64,000 bases of DNA from Curvularia sp. ZM96 (GCA_022457065.1 JAJGBQ010000003.1:4464001-4528000); one strand, 5' to 3'. Numbered from the stretch's first letter, positions 22,172 to 34,003 are shown. Numbers and translations: made by a program. The notes: generated by a model from the sequence alone, not told the origin.

Positions 22172-23821
22172 CACCCCCTTATTAACAAAAATTGGACACG
22201 CTAGTAGTGCTCGGGCTATAATACTAAAGGTGACGTAACCTGGATAGCTCCTAACTTTGTAGCTTTGTATCTTAACTAAAACATTACATTTTTGAATAAC
22301 TTTTTGTGCAAATGACTCCTCTAAGCCTAGAGAAGCGATCCCTAAAGTCGCATCTTGATATCTCTACGCGGGCCCGTTTTTTTGAAGCTATTGATCGGCG
22401 CGGTGATAGGACTAAGCGTGACATTTACCGCGAGTTTAATATCCTACACTCTACCGCCTACTACCTTCTTTAGCAGCGCAGTTAATACGGAAAACTAGCT
22501 GATCGCCGCTTAAAACTTCGCGAATACAAAAAAGAGCATGGAGGGATTGGCTCTGGCCGGCCATGGAAGGTATTAGATGCAGCTCTACAGAAGATGCTGA
22601 AAGCTCTACAGCATATTCGAACGAGAAAGCTCGAACACCAGATACTCCACGCTGGTATCAATGCATTACGAGAGACTGTTCGACGGGCTCTCCGCACTAG
22701 AACGGATGTAGCGATGCGCCGAGCTGCTTCTTACTCTGATATTACACAAAAACAAGCTGATTAGCGATTCTGGTACGCCTCTATAGATTATATCTAGCCC
22801 GTTGAGGGCTTCTGGGATGGTGTTCTATTCACTGACGAGGCTTATATGAGCTTCTTAGAGCTGCTAGATCTATGGATACTACGTGTTGATGGAGAGCGTA
22901 ATGCATCTAAAAACGTCGTACCGCGATCGAAAAAACAGTCTACTAGCGTCTATTTTGCTGCGTGGGTGAACTGGTACGATAAAGTAGATTAGCTTATATT
23001 TTATAACGATGAATACGATGACATCGAGCCCGCGAGGCCTCCACGGGCGCCACTAAAACCGCGGTGTTGGCAGGATGAATTTGATGATAGCTTCTCCGAT
23101 CGGCTGCGCGAGTGGGATGCGAGAAAGCTAAAAAAAGCTGTTACTATCTAGCGCCCGGGCAACTCTATGAGAGGGATCTACTACACCGAAAAGATCCTTC
23201 TAGAGTACTGCGATGCCTATCACCAGCTTCTCCGCAGGAGTGATTCTATCCGCGCCCACATTTATCTAGATAACAGATATAATTAGTTTATTGTGGAGGA
23301 TAACGATTCCTCCTATGGCACAAAAAATCTAAACTCCATGCCCGCGGTGTATCGCAATCGGCACGGTGTAAAAACGCTGCCTCACCTAGCTAATTCTGAC
23401 CTTAACCCGATAGAAGGTATCTGGAATATTATCAAAGAACGTGCTAAACGCTATCTGGATAACCTCACCACTATTAATTAGCTTAAGGATGCGCTCTAGT
23501 ACGAATGGAGCTAGATTATATAGAACGATATACAGAACCGTATCCGTGAGATGCCCGATAGGCTCATCTAGGTGAAATATCGCCCTAAGGATCTAGTAAA
23601 AACGGATCTCTGGTAAGCTCAACACTAATAAAAAACGATTAGATAGTAATATATATCTATATACTTAGCTTTAAAAAGCTCCTAAATCTATACGACAGTG
23701 AGAAAACAGTCTGCTAGCTGTATGGGGCGGCTGTGTTAGTTTCTATGAGGCCACCACCTAAATTGGCATAGTGAGGTTATGCGGCGCACGGGCGTGTCTA
23801 ATTTTTATTGATGAGGGGGTG
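22172..23821 (+). mobile_element. Tc1/mariner-type DNA transposon, RIP-mutated
   Basis: The element is 1650 bases with ~30-base terminal inverted repeats. The left starts CACCCCCTTATTAAC and the right, reversed, CACCCCCTCATCAAT; all four differences between the two TIRs are transitions. It interrupts another repeat: joining the flanks restores a sequence present uninterrupted at 18497-18510. Target duplication is ambiguous (0, 2 or 4 bases) because the junction is palindromic (CGCG). Confidence 0.85.
22312..23616 (+). pseudogene. Tc1/mariner-like transposase, inactivated by C-to-T stops
   Basis: One frame of 435 codons is followed from ATG at 22312 to a terminal TAA at 23614 with no frameshift but 12 internal stops (11 TAG, 1 TAA, no TGA). 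Each stop stands where a glutamine codon (CAG/CAA) is expected, which is the signature of C-to-T change. The N-terminal part is a helix-turn-helix-like DNA-binding region. The DDE core shows F-T-D-E-A (first Asp), V-E-D-N-D-S-S-Y-G (second Asp) and S-D-L-N-P-I-E-G-I-W (Glu), with about 37 residues between the last two. It is clearly non-functional as read. Confidence 0.9.
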
Positions 23822-24748
23822 CGCGGAGGGATAGACGTTGGCGGCGGAGTAACATAGACTAGTTAGAAGGAAAACTCTAATTGACTATAGGCTGGAAGAG
23901 GGCTAATACGAGGATATAGCCGCTGTATTGTTTCTTAGTATAGCGATAGTATTGGCATCTTTAGGCAACGTAAACGGCGATAGCGGCTAAGGTCGTGTTG
24001 TAACAGTTAGACTGAACATCTGCTGCGGGCATGCGCTATAATTATTCTTCGTATCTGACTACTATAGGAATAGCGTTGAATTCGTTACGATAGCGTATGG
24101 CGATATCTGAGCACGCTACTGCAGGCTGCCTATATGCTAAGTGCTACTAACAGCGTATCTCCCGTGGGACGCGTTTTGACGATCTTACTATCTGCGCGGA
24201 GAAACTGCTGGAATATATACTTATTGCTCTAAATCGACCTTAGAAGACTACAGTCTTAATCTTTGCTATCTTAGCTTTCTTTCTAGCCCGCCGAGCTGTG
24301 TAGAAGTTGATACCGTCGCGAATAAATAAGGGGGTATTAGAGGAAAGTTAATAGACGGCACTAATAGAATGAGCGATAGTGTGGTTAATAACACGCCTCC
24401 TAGTGTTGGAGGGTGATGCACTGGAAGAGCAAGAGCTGCGAAATGGATGCATGCTGGGCCTGTTAATTTATAGGCATGGTGGGTGCAACCCGGGGACCCG
24501 AAAGAAAAAGTGTCCCGTTACACCGTGCGTCCCGGCACGGAGGGATGGACATTATGTATCCTTTGCGTACATGTGACAACAACTTATACTTACTTGTTCC
24601 TGTTACTCATAAAGTCATTACGATTCAACCGCATTATAACCAGTATGTTATTAATAGAAAGGCTCATGTAGTCACGCACATTAAGGGACTGCAAGCAAGT
24701 ATTCATTTTTTAGAGGACGTAACTGTATTGAACCAAGATTCTATTATG

Positions 24749-25138
24749 CTAATGTGACCCGTCGGCCTGATGCGCCCCATTCAACAACTTTTCGATTGCT
24801 TCTATAATCTGAGCATCATCGCGATGTTTTGATCGATTTGTTGTCTCGCATTCTATGCTTGAAATGAACTCATGTTCAAGTGGTAATTTGTGCGGGATGC
24901 TAGCTAACTGAACCCAAGTTTGCCCATTATGCTGGAAACTTTTCGCTCGGAAATCTCCTTCCAAGTCACGAACGAGATAGCTATAAGATAAGGGTATTGG
25001 TAGTGTAAAAACCCCTTCGTGCTGTAAGATACAGGAGCTATCATAAGGATTGCGCATCCGGAGGGAATACTGAGATGTGCTCGAATTCCGAGGCTGTTGT
25101 TCTGCAATTTGGACTTGCTTGATTGATTGGTGATTCAT
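24749..25138 (-). CDS. Unknown small protein next to transposon island
   Basis: An open frame of 129 residues, not recognised. It is polar, with a short Q/S-rich start, a central Y-S-Y-L-V-R-D-L-E-G-D-F-R segment and an acidic, helical end. No signal peptide, membrane segment or splice site is required. Codon pattern and residue balance look more like protein than the opposite strand does. It starts only about 200 bases from the island edge and may be a fragment. Confidence 0.4.
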   Translation of the reverse strand: MNHQSIKQVQIAEQQPRNSSTSQYSLRMRNPYDSSCILQHEGVFTLPIPLSYSYLVRDLEGDFRAKSFQHNGQTWVQLASIPHKLPLEHEFISSIECETTNRSKHRDDAQIIEAIEKLLNGAHQADGSH

Positions 25139-25959
25139 AATGTGTTATAGAACAAGGCGGGAGTGTTGTGATTGTGGAAATAAAGGAATTTAGAATGCTA
25201 CCACTTGTGAAATGCAGCGAATTTCTAATTATAGAGTACATCATGTGATCTTAGGTACTAAGAAGATATTTTCCATTTTCGGGAATTGGATCTGGGCTTC
25301 CACCTTTGCGCTCGCCAATTCGTTGGCTCTAGCGTTTGGTTTACCAACTCCAAAAATTGGTATTCTGATAACGCATCTACTATACGGCTACGCTGTTACG
25401 TGTCAGGTGCGAAAGCACTAATCTTAGTCTGTTGTGTTTAGCCAACACCACTGAAGCCTATTAGCTTGAGTTGTGATACGGGCGCAGGGCGTCATTTACA
25501 TGTCCAAGTAGTGCTCAGTGAATAAGATCTAGGTCGTAGTTGAAATGAAAAGTGGGTGAAAGGTTAGCATTGCTCTGCAGAAAAGATCTTGATGAGCGCC
25601 CCATTAATCAGAGTAGCAATGAGCATTTCCAAGAGCATAGCGGTAGTTTTGAATAACGCTAGGATCGTGACCTGTACGCCCTACCTTTTCTGACCAATGA
25701 AGATAGTCTTTATTCAAGGAGAGCCACACTAGTGTTGTAACAGTGGCGCAGGCCCTTGGCGAGTTCCGTGGCGAGCTTTGTGGAAAGACACAGCTGCACG
25801 AATTAAGATAGAAGATAATCTCAAGGTATAGCGAGCCGCTCACAATGCCAAGGCTCCACTGAAAATGACTACATCAGTGGTCCAGATGTATTAGGTAAGG
25901 ACTATTACTACATAACTATCATCCAGCTACCAGTACCAAACCGTTGACCAGTTCTTTCA
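25139..25959. other. Intergenic
   Basis: Short frames only. The sequence is AT-rich near the island edge, then of average composition. No supported gene. Confidence 0.35.
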
Positions 25960-28900
25960 CTAGGACTCGAGAGCGGTCGACTGTTGCCTTAACCTCTTAC
26001 CTGTTTTTGAGTCTGACTCAAGACGTTTATTGGATCTTAGTCTTCTCTTCATTGGGGTAATGCGACTTTGATTCTCTGTAAAGAACTGTTTGTTATCAAC
26101 CAGGTCCTTATATTGAGGAAGTAAACGCTGGTATTCAAATGTTTGGGACTCTTGTAGGAAAGCCGGATTCAGTCTATTAAACCAATAGAGGAAGAATTTT
26201 AAATCTGCTTCCGTCATTGTGTGATAGCTACATGATGTTAGCAAAGCTATAGTATGTAGAATACAGAGCTTCTTGTACTTACTCATGAGGTTCGATCGCT
26301 TGGCAAAGCGGTGTGTGAGAGCAGTCTCCAAAGGGAAGTTTTATCTCGGAAGGATACACCGTAGTAGCTGGCAAGCCAAATAGAACTCCAGGACCAAGTT
26401 GGAGTACCATAGCGGACAGCTTTTTGCCAATATCTATACGTTCCCTGAAACGGGGCCGCTCCCTGGAGTTGAGTTGGTGGTTTTCTTGTGGAGCCTTGCT
26501 TCTGGGTGCATTTTGCGCAATGATACGGTCTAAGACTCTGTTGGGGGCCGTCTTGCCACTGTCTGCAAGGGGGTCTAACTTTTCCCCATTCGCTTGTGCC
26601 CTTCTTCTCAACTTTCTTGCCCTCTGCATTTGTTCGAGTTCCCGTCGAACTTGAATTTGATACATAACAGCTAGCTCTATGAGGAGCCGGCGTTGATGTA
26701 GAGTTGGGGCGGAGAAGGCTTCTTTGCTTCGGGAAATCTCGTCCATTACCGTATGAATGGTCCGCACAGATGTCTCTTCAGTCTGCTTGGTAGTCTTGAT
26801 AGTAACAGATTCCCAATCGTTGCTCTTAGGAAAAGTACTAGCGGAGCACTGCATGATCATCTGTACAAGTCGAGCCTTGCGTTCCAAAGTGACTGACGTC
26901 TCCGTAGATGCAAGAGCTTCTCTGAATGTATTTTTGAAGTCAACGCCCATCTCCACCTTGTCCAAACACTCTATTGAGAACTCATGATCATGTGTAGGGA
27001 TTTCCATGTCGATCTGGATTGGTTCAATCAGACTTAAGGCTGCGGTAACCTTCATTGGTTGCGAATGCGGAAGGACCTCGCTGAGCCGAGCAGAAGTTTT
27101 GTAATGCTGGATCAATTTTGATAGATAGTGCAAGCGAAGGCTTTCACATGCCTCCTCGTCATTGGTAACACCACCAAAGTAGACTTCCTCTTCATTGGTA
27201 ATACCACCAAGGTAGGATTCCAGTGCGAGGCAACAGCAAAAGCCACATGATAGCCCGTCTGGATTTGGTGGTAACTAAAGGCTGGATTAGCAAACGAAGT
27301 ACTACAACCATTTAAACACACATGCAAAGTGATCAATACTCACATTTTTGACATCTAGATTGAGATTAGAAGGAGCTGAACTTGTTCCTCGTGGTGCAAC
27401 TTCTAAAGAGCTTTTGTACCTCTCAGACAGGTTATTTGGCAAATCATAAGTAGTGAACAACTGCTTCTCCAGGTCGAGGATACCTATCGTCCAATGATTA
27501 CGCCCAGTCGTGCTAGAAGGCTCCAGTATATTCACATGAAATGGAAAGATGAGTCCCTTGATGTCGTTGGGTATGTATTCCGTAAATGGTTTCGTAATGT
27601 CCAGTCCCAGAGATTCGACGACGACGTAATTGTATGGTAACGATATCACCTCAAGAAGCCGACGGAGGACAGCGTCGTTCAATTGATTTCCGGGGGTGAA
27701 TTGAGTAAGATCCTTTTTCAGTTCCCATTTGCTGCTGTAGCCGAACCATTCTGGATTTGAACATTGCTTGACGAATTCCTGTACGACGCGTTTCGTTGAC
27801 GACAGATCATGACCAATTTTTCCCATCTGCCCCTTCTTCGATCCGACTTGCATAGGGGCACTGCCCTCGCTAGAGGAAGAAGTATCAGAATCTTCCACAA
27901 GGGGCCGCTGGAAGTCTTCCATGGTAATGGCTGTAGAGCCGCATTCGCCTTTAACGCACCATCTATAATCCAATGGAGCGGACACATCCTTGAATTCGTA
28001 GTTGATTGCAATAGCAAAGTTCTTGCCAGTATTTCGGACGGCGTGATATGTGCGCCCAGGAAGTGTGCACATGATATCTCCTGGCTTCTGAACAACAATC
28101 TCAAATGCAATACCTCGTTCTTTTAACCATAGCGGGCCTGGAATAAAGTCGTGGTGACGGACGAACTGGGAACAATTGGCTCTAGAGAGTGGAAACTCTT
28201 TCTTGACGTAATCTTCAAATGCCGAGACACTGCTGCGATGAATGACGAGCCAATGCTTGTCTGCCCCTGCAAGTAATAGGTTTGCAGACCCTGTATTAGC
28301 ATCTTCTATATGCATTGGGGCTGGTGTATCGGCTTCGAAGCTTATATACCAGTAAGCTGAATTGATTCCAGGTATTCGGGGTCTAAGATTGAGTGATCCA
28401 GCATCAAGTATCTTGTTAACTTTGTGTTCCTTTAATGGATCACAGATGAGATATGTGCAGTGTTGTCTGGGCTGGTGGATCCAATTTTGAAAATCCCGTT
28501 CTGGGTCAAGTGATGGTTGTAACGTCTCTTCGAGTGTAGGAATAGCGTCAAGATCGATAGAAGCTGACGAATCCACCAATACTTCTAGGTAGCCAGAAGG
28601 ATGGGATTGACGAACAAATCCCTGTACTACCTTTCTGTCTTCGGATGCCATTTCACATCCATTCCAAAAGTCGCCAAAAGCTTCTTCGAGAGGAGTAGAC
28701 CCTAACTCTAGTAGAAGATAGCCACGTTCAGCAACTTTACTATGCTCAAGCTCGCCTTGTGCTTTCTGGATAGTTGAGACCATGTTCTCAAAAAGCTGTG
28801 AGGTTTCGCATCGATATCGTGGAGCTGATGCTTGTTCCTTGAGGTGGTCATGTGGAAAGGTGGGCTGCGGTAGAGAGTGCTGATGTAGAGGTTCCTGAGG

Positions 28901-29440
28901 GTTTGTCGAGACCACATCTCCAGAAGCAACGGAGGTTGCGGCGATCTTGCAAGAACTTTTTGACGTGTCCTGGATCTTGGCGTCGCCAGTGTTCACCGCG
29001 ATGATGTTGTTCTCAACTTGAGTGTCAGAGCCTCTGGAATCCTGCGCCGCCGCTACTGGCGCAATGTTTCCAGCTCTTAACAGTATCGAATCGTCATTCG
29101 TGAAAGTCTTCACTCTATCCAAGAGTTGTTCGAAGATATCCTGGGTTTGGGACTTGTATGTTTCGATCTGACTGGCGAGCTGGTCTAATCGTTGCTTCCT
29201 GGTTTTCGGCGCTGAGCGAAGTTGGCGTCCCTCTGCCTGCTTCCCTGTCAAAGGGGGCTCTTCCAAAGCTTTCAACTGGTCGTCGATATCCAACAAAAAT
29301 TTCGTTATCTGCCGCACCTGAGTACGAAGGACTTGAACACAGGCTTCCTCGGTATCCTTGGCAGACATATTTTGTGGCGTGCAGGTGTGCAAACATGAGC
29401 GGCAGCGTTTGAACGTTGCAAGTCGGCACTGCTTCTCCAA
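25960..29440 (-). CDS. JmjC-domain / Ulp1-type (C48) peptidase fusion protein
   Basis: Exons 29440-27344, 27274-26283 and 26227-25960 join in phase (introns of 69 and 55 bases) for 1118 residues; Met25 (29368) is an alternative start. Order: coiled-coil-like N-terminus; JmjC core at about residues 330-510 with H-I-E-D and later Y-H-A-V-R-N-T-G supplying the Fe(II) ligands (H, E, H) and K-H-W nearby; then a Ulp1-like cysteine protease with N-H-W-T-I-G-I-L-D (His), Y-D-L-P-N-N (Asp) and, only after splicing, D-G-L-S-C-G-F-C (catalytic Cys); then a basic C-terminal tail. JmjC enzymes are 2-oxoglutarate oxygenases, often histone demethylases; C48 peptidases process SUMO. The fusion suggests coupled chromatin demethylation and de-SUMOylation, which is inference. 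A short in-frame duplication (G-G-I-T-N-E-E-E / G-G-V-T-N-D-E-E) follows the Cys. Confidence 0.8.
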
Positions 29441-30371
29441 TTTATATGATCCGACTGAGCATGCACAGCGTGATCCGGGAATTTGTCTGTGTCAGAGATG
29501 CGTGAGGCGTAGTCGGTTGGAGCTCACCTCGAGCTTCGATGCACAACCAATGAACAGCGCAGCGCAGGCACCTACATGTTGACGACTCGACAACACTGCC
29601 AGAAACGGCGCTTTGATTGGCTAGCTGACTTAGCCACAAAGTTGCATCGAACGTAATGCAGGTGTACTGGTAGATGAATCAGGCACCAGCCTATCGTATC
29701 GGTTGAAATGGCAGACGAGGACAAGGGTGACGACGCATGGCATGGTCCGCAAAGAACCGCATCGCACAGGGAGCACTGCGCAACCTCAGGTCGACGCACT
29801 CACCCAACAGCAAAGCTAACCAATCGACCTGCCTCCGGAGTCCGAAGACCGGATAAACGCGCGACGTCACCAACAGACGCCACCAACAATACTGAATCGC
29901 GTCACGACGCCCTCAGCGAATCGTACGTCGGACAGAACAAGATATAATTATAATGACGTAACTATATAGCAAATAGCGTCTAAGAATAAGATAGGAGGGG
30001 CTCAACAATGCGAATATACGAGGCTGTAGCCAATTAAGCCTATGGCCAAGTAGTGAGCGAAATAACGGATCTACAAAGCGCGTCCACAAAACATCTAATA
30101 GGTTGGAACAAGGCACGGCAGATAATATCATGTGACAAGAACCCAATCAAGTGTTGACACGTACGCGAAGGTGACGCGGCCTGGTGACGTGGCGTGGGGC
30201 GCAGGATTTTTTTGAGAGATTTGTTGAGAGATACAATATTCGCGGTATTGAAACCGTATTGTTACCTGTAACGAAAACTCTAGGGTGAGATGGGGAGAGC
30301 CTAAGGCAGATCGTGGTGGCCATCTTCCTCGAGCAACTGAGTGAAGTCAGAAGACTCGATGAAAAAGTTCG
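29441..30371. other. Intergenic
   Basis: Contains the presumed promoter of the JmjC gene and the 3' flank of the U2 gene. No coding region is supported. Confidence 0.4.
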
Positions 30372-30711
30372 CGTCGGCTAGAGGTAGTGCAATCTAAACA
30401 GATTAGCGAAGTCAACACTAGCGAGAGCAATACAACTTACACTAGCGACACTGTGACCCGCCGTGTGAGCAAGCCCAGGGACGGCGGGACTGGTTGCAAA
30501 AATAAGAATAATCTTGAATGAGTCCGTAGACTCGTTTCAGAGATTAAACTGCGCGGAAGATCAGCATTTGGAAAATGAGAAGTGAAGAACGGGATTTGGA
30601 GGGGCAGCATACCTGAAAAGAACAGACTAGGAGAAAATTAGCTTAGCGCAGAAGTTTCTAAAGTGGGTACTCACTACTACACTTGATCTAAGCCAAAAGG
30701 CAAAGAGAGCT
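30372..30711 (-). ncRNA. U2 spliceosomal snRNA with three predicted introns
   Basis: Read on the minus strand, exon 1 (30711-30675) ends with the invariant U2 5' domain, including GCCTTTTGGCTTAGATC and the branch-site-pairing GTAGTA. Exon 2 (30626-30613, TCTGTTCTTTTCAG) and exon 3 (30548-30441) complete stem-loop IIa (TTCAG-TTTAATCT-CTGAA), the Sm site (ATTTTTG) and stem III (CCCGCCGT / ACGGCGGG with the GCTTGCTC loop). Exon 4 (from 30393) completes hairpin IV, whose loop TATTGCACTACCT matches the U2B''-binding loop. The intervening segments are introns: GTGAGT...CTAG (30674-30627), GTATGC...GCAG (30612-30549) and GTAAGT...TTAG (30440-30394). Spliced length is about 180-185 bases, normal for U2. 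The 3' end (~30372) is approximate. Exact intron removal restores each conserved structure, which is strong evidence; RNA data are lacking. Confidence 0.9.
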
Positions 30712-30743
30712 AAGGAACAGAAGAGGGGAGGGGGGACGGAGGG

Positions 30744-30752
30744 CTTATATAC
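30744..30752 (-). promoter_or_regulatory. TATA-like box of the U2 gene
   Basis: On the minus strand, GTATATAAG lies about 35 bases upstream of the predicted U2 5' end. Position and sequence fit a TATA box for an snRNA gene; assignment is by position. Confidence 0.5.
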
Positions 30753-32453
30753 TTGGGGACCGGCGCTAGCGGCGTCGGATGAACCTTCGGCCGCGGCTGG
30801 GCGCACCGTGCCCGTGACGTCGACACCACGAAATCCAGTGGGGCTGCAAGTGGGACAAACAAGCGGTGACTGCAAAAACCGCGCACGTGAGAACTTATGC
30901 ACGTTATGCAACAGCTCATGAGCTTGTATTGAGAAAGACTTGGCAAGGGAGCCGGGCGACTACGCATAACTCTTCCAGCTACGCGAATGCACTATTGAGC
31001 TGCTGGAAGATTGTGGATTTCCTCACGACTCAGGTCAGTCTCGTCACAATAGCACACCGTTGTATATGCCTCGGCTGCCTTGAATTGAAATTTCTCTGCC
31101 AATACGTGAGGTAGTAGGAGCACACACTCAATAGGATCGTGGGTTACTTAGACTGCTTCCTTCTGGACTTCACCCAGTGATAGCGGTCTGGAGCTCACCA
31201 GCTTCACCTCCGATCTGATTGCATAGCATAGGTATACCGAGCATGGTTAATCCTTACTATGCAAAGTACAAGAAGCTTCGAATACTTGCTACCCTTCGCT
31301 ATCGGATGCTCAATCTCATCATATCTCTATCATTCCGCCCTCCAATACACAAGTCATCATCGCTTTCACGCCATGGACTGTCGAGTCGTCCAGGCGTATA
31401 CAGATACTTGTCATAATGAATTACCGAGTTGCGCCGTGGTATCCATAGCTCATACTCCAAAAATATACATCTGCCATAATGGTAGGTGAAGGTGACAAGA
31501 GGTCGATACAAGCTGCGGGGGATCTACGCAGGTCAAGGCAAACGCAGGTGAAAAGGTGGGTGGGCAACCCACAATCGTTGCTTTGTTATGAGGTAAAGTT
31601 GGACTGTTGTCTTGAGCTCAGGGCTCACCCGTCAGTGCCCGCCCTAGAGTCTCTCTTTGCAACCGCACATTTTTCTCTTGCCAGAGGCTTATATATTTTC
31701 TTCGGAGGCTCATCAACGCCGCCCATCCGTACGCTATATACACGCATCTTACAAAGGCCCAATCCTCAAAGAGGAAGGCAAGCAACGAGCCTTCGCCACA
31801 CATCGTCGACCTATATACGTACAAAGACGGTGATGCCATCCTGACCTTCGCACTCCTACACCAACATCAGGAAACTGGCCTATGCGACACTGCCTCTCAG
31901 TCTTGTTGCGCCAAGCATCCAACCCCAGGCACACCATCAACACTGTCACGAGATTCCGTCACAGCACAGTGATACACGATTCTGTATGCCCAATATGGAA
32001 GCAAATCTACCACAGCGATATCCTCTTGATTTCTTCTCTTATCCTCTGGAGCTTTCATGGCAAGGATGTCGGTCGTGGATTGTGGGCTGGGGTTCCTTCC
32101 TTCCACGACGCTCTTTCCTCTCCGACTAGCTCACTCCCGCCATTCCGAGATGCACTAGCCTTCCTTTCCCTTCCCATCCAACAATCAACGCAAACTCCAG
32201 CTGTGGTATATCCGCTTCTCCTACACCCAGTAAAACCGGAAGATCAAAATGAGCTCACCCAGACGGCTATCGACACAGTAAATAAGAGATAGCTGTGACA
32301 AATACAGCCACTTCTGAAATTGGAGTCTTAGGTGCTAAGAATACAGCAATTAATAATTGACTGTGGCAACTACAGCAACTTTTAAAAGTACGGTGGGTTT
32401 ATACGCTGCCATTTTCCAGTTTCACCTAAGCATCTAGACGCTATCCCCTAACC
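30753..32453. other. Intergenic
   Basis: About 1.7 kb with frames of up to ~136 residues that lack coding character. The end (about 32210-32400) matches a dispersed repeat also seen at 54575-54665, annotated separately. Confidence 0.35.
32204..32400 (+). repeat. Dispersed repeat, copy 1
   Basis: Contains GTAAAACCGGAAGATCAAA, GTGACAAATACAGCCA and GGCAACTACAGCAACTTTTA. The first and third are shared, diverged, with 54575-54665; the second is exact at about 43749. Probably a remnant of a short mobile element. Confidence 0.45.
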
Positions 32454-33825
32454 ATGTTACGCAGAGGCATACCATCACTGAACTCCTCGAAACGACTTTC
32501 TAGTATCAGCACTCCTCTCGAAGCCATCCATTTGTGTCCAGTAAAAGCCATCTTCATCATGGCATTGCGCTTTAGCAACGTTGACGCTACGAACATCGAG
32601 GAACTGCGGACAGCAGCTGCCGCCCGTCGTGACAAAACGGTACAATGGAAAACCCCTCGTCAACCAATCTTACCTCGCTTCACGACTGGTAGCTCCGTAA
32701 AACTAGACCTACCTGCGTATAGTAGCCAGTTCAGCGCAACATTAGACCAAGTCGCTTTACGTGCTGGCGTTGTAGCAAAGATTAGAGGGCATGATCTTCG
32801 CAGAGGTTCAGCAAAGGACATAGCTACAGCAGCGTCAAAGAGTATGCTACCTTCATCTCTACATGAGGCGGTCGCAGCGAAGGAGCTCCTATCCCACGAT
32901 TACGTGACAATGCTTCAGGGTGTCACAAAAGACTACATGGGTCCATCCAAACATGATCTCTGGACACCAAGCGTTGAGAACAAGCATGTTGATGTCTTCA
33001 CTACCCCAATGATTGCAGAAGTCAACAAACCTAGTATCCTTACGACTCGTCATTTTTCGTCAGCAGCCGTTGACAGCTTCTGCGAAACATATGGCTTGGA
33101 CTCTAACAAATGTTCGGAACGATTAAAAGCTACACGAACGGCAAAAAAACGCCGCGCATACTGAGTGGATAGAAGAACAACGTTCTGCAACGAAGCCCGC
33201 AAAGGAAATTGCCAATGGTGACTATGGCCGTTGAGTCGTCCCAGCCACAGCCCCTGCTGCGTCAGTGATTGTCATCGACGATTCCGATTCTGACGACGCT
33301 GATGGGAGCGTTTCAATCTTCTCGACTCTGATGGGAGCACAGGCGGAATCTGATGAAGCCAGCAGCGACATGGCGATGAACACTCTCCTCGAATGTGTCT
33401 CTGGAAGCCAGATGGGTCTAGAGCACACCATGACACCACTCCCTTCTCAGACTAGACAGCCTTCGCTTGAACAGTTTCCGACCTTGACGCCACTAGAGTT
33501 TGTGAAACACTTTTCTGCCGTCAACCTCACAAATAACATAACAATCGGAGGTCAAGGACCTGAAGGTCAGGCCGCAAGCCTTTTCAAGATGAGTGGCAAT
33601 AGTCGCAATGATGCAACCATGTTCCGTCTGTTCTGTAAGCACTGGCAAGCAAAAGGGTGCATATATTCAACAACAACGTCCTATTTTCTGAAAGTTCACG
33701 AGGGACGCTGTGAGAAGAGGCAACCAAAGCCCCCAAAGCCTCCGAAGGGTCCGCCAAAGAAGAAGGGGCCGGAGATGTCTCAGTTACTTTGCCCACTGGA
33801 GGTTTGCGGCAAAAGTTCAAAATAG
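32454..33825 (+). pseudogene. Broken tyrosine-recombinase-like gene with finger-like C-terminus
   Basis: The first frame (to 33164) carries, around residues 108-165, G-H-D-L-R-R-G-S-A-K-D-I-A followed about 35 residues later by K-D-Y-M-G, the H-x-x-R...Y spacing of tyrosine recombinases (Crypton or Starship-captain type). The coding signal then continues in another frame from about 33158 (T-E-W-I-E-E-Q...), meets an in-frame TGA near 33232, and goes on to 33825 with an acidic stretch (D-D-S-D-S-D-D-A-D) and a C2H2-like segment (F-C-K-H-W...V-H-E-G-R-C) before a Pro/Lys-rich tail. The one-base shift plus stop mark it as inactive. No N-terminal recombinase part is seen, so it may be truncated at the left. 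Family assignment is tentative. Confidence 0.5.
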
Positions 33826-34003
33826 CCTCTAATCTATTGCTAGCAACAACTTGCGACCCTGAAAAAGCCTGTATATAGAGCGAACAGTCTGAGAACAACA
33901 CACCTTATTGTACTAATCAAATCTCCTATGCCTGATTTTGATACCTTGTGGCGGGTACAATGATCTCTGCGTCTGTGCCAGTCCCGCAAATAACAGTGAG
34001 ACT

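Noticed and set aside
22312..23616. Amber-codon reassignment to explain the TAG stops
   Set aside because: Neighbouring genes use TAG as a genuine terminator and the surrounding repeats show the same C-to-T pattern; RIP-like mutation is simpler.
31882..32292. 136-residue plus-strand frame as recombinase N-terminus
   Set aside because: No recombinase-like motif, and the frame cannot be joined convincingly to 32454.
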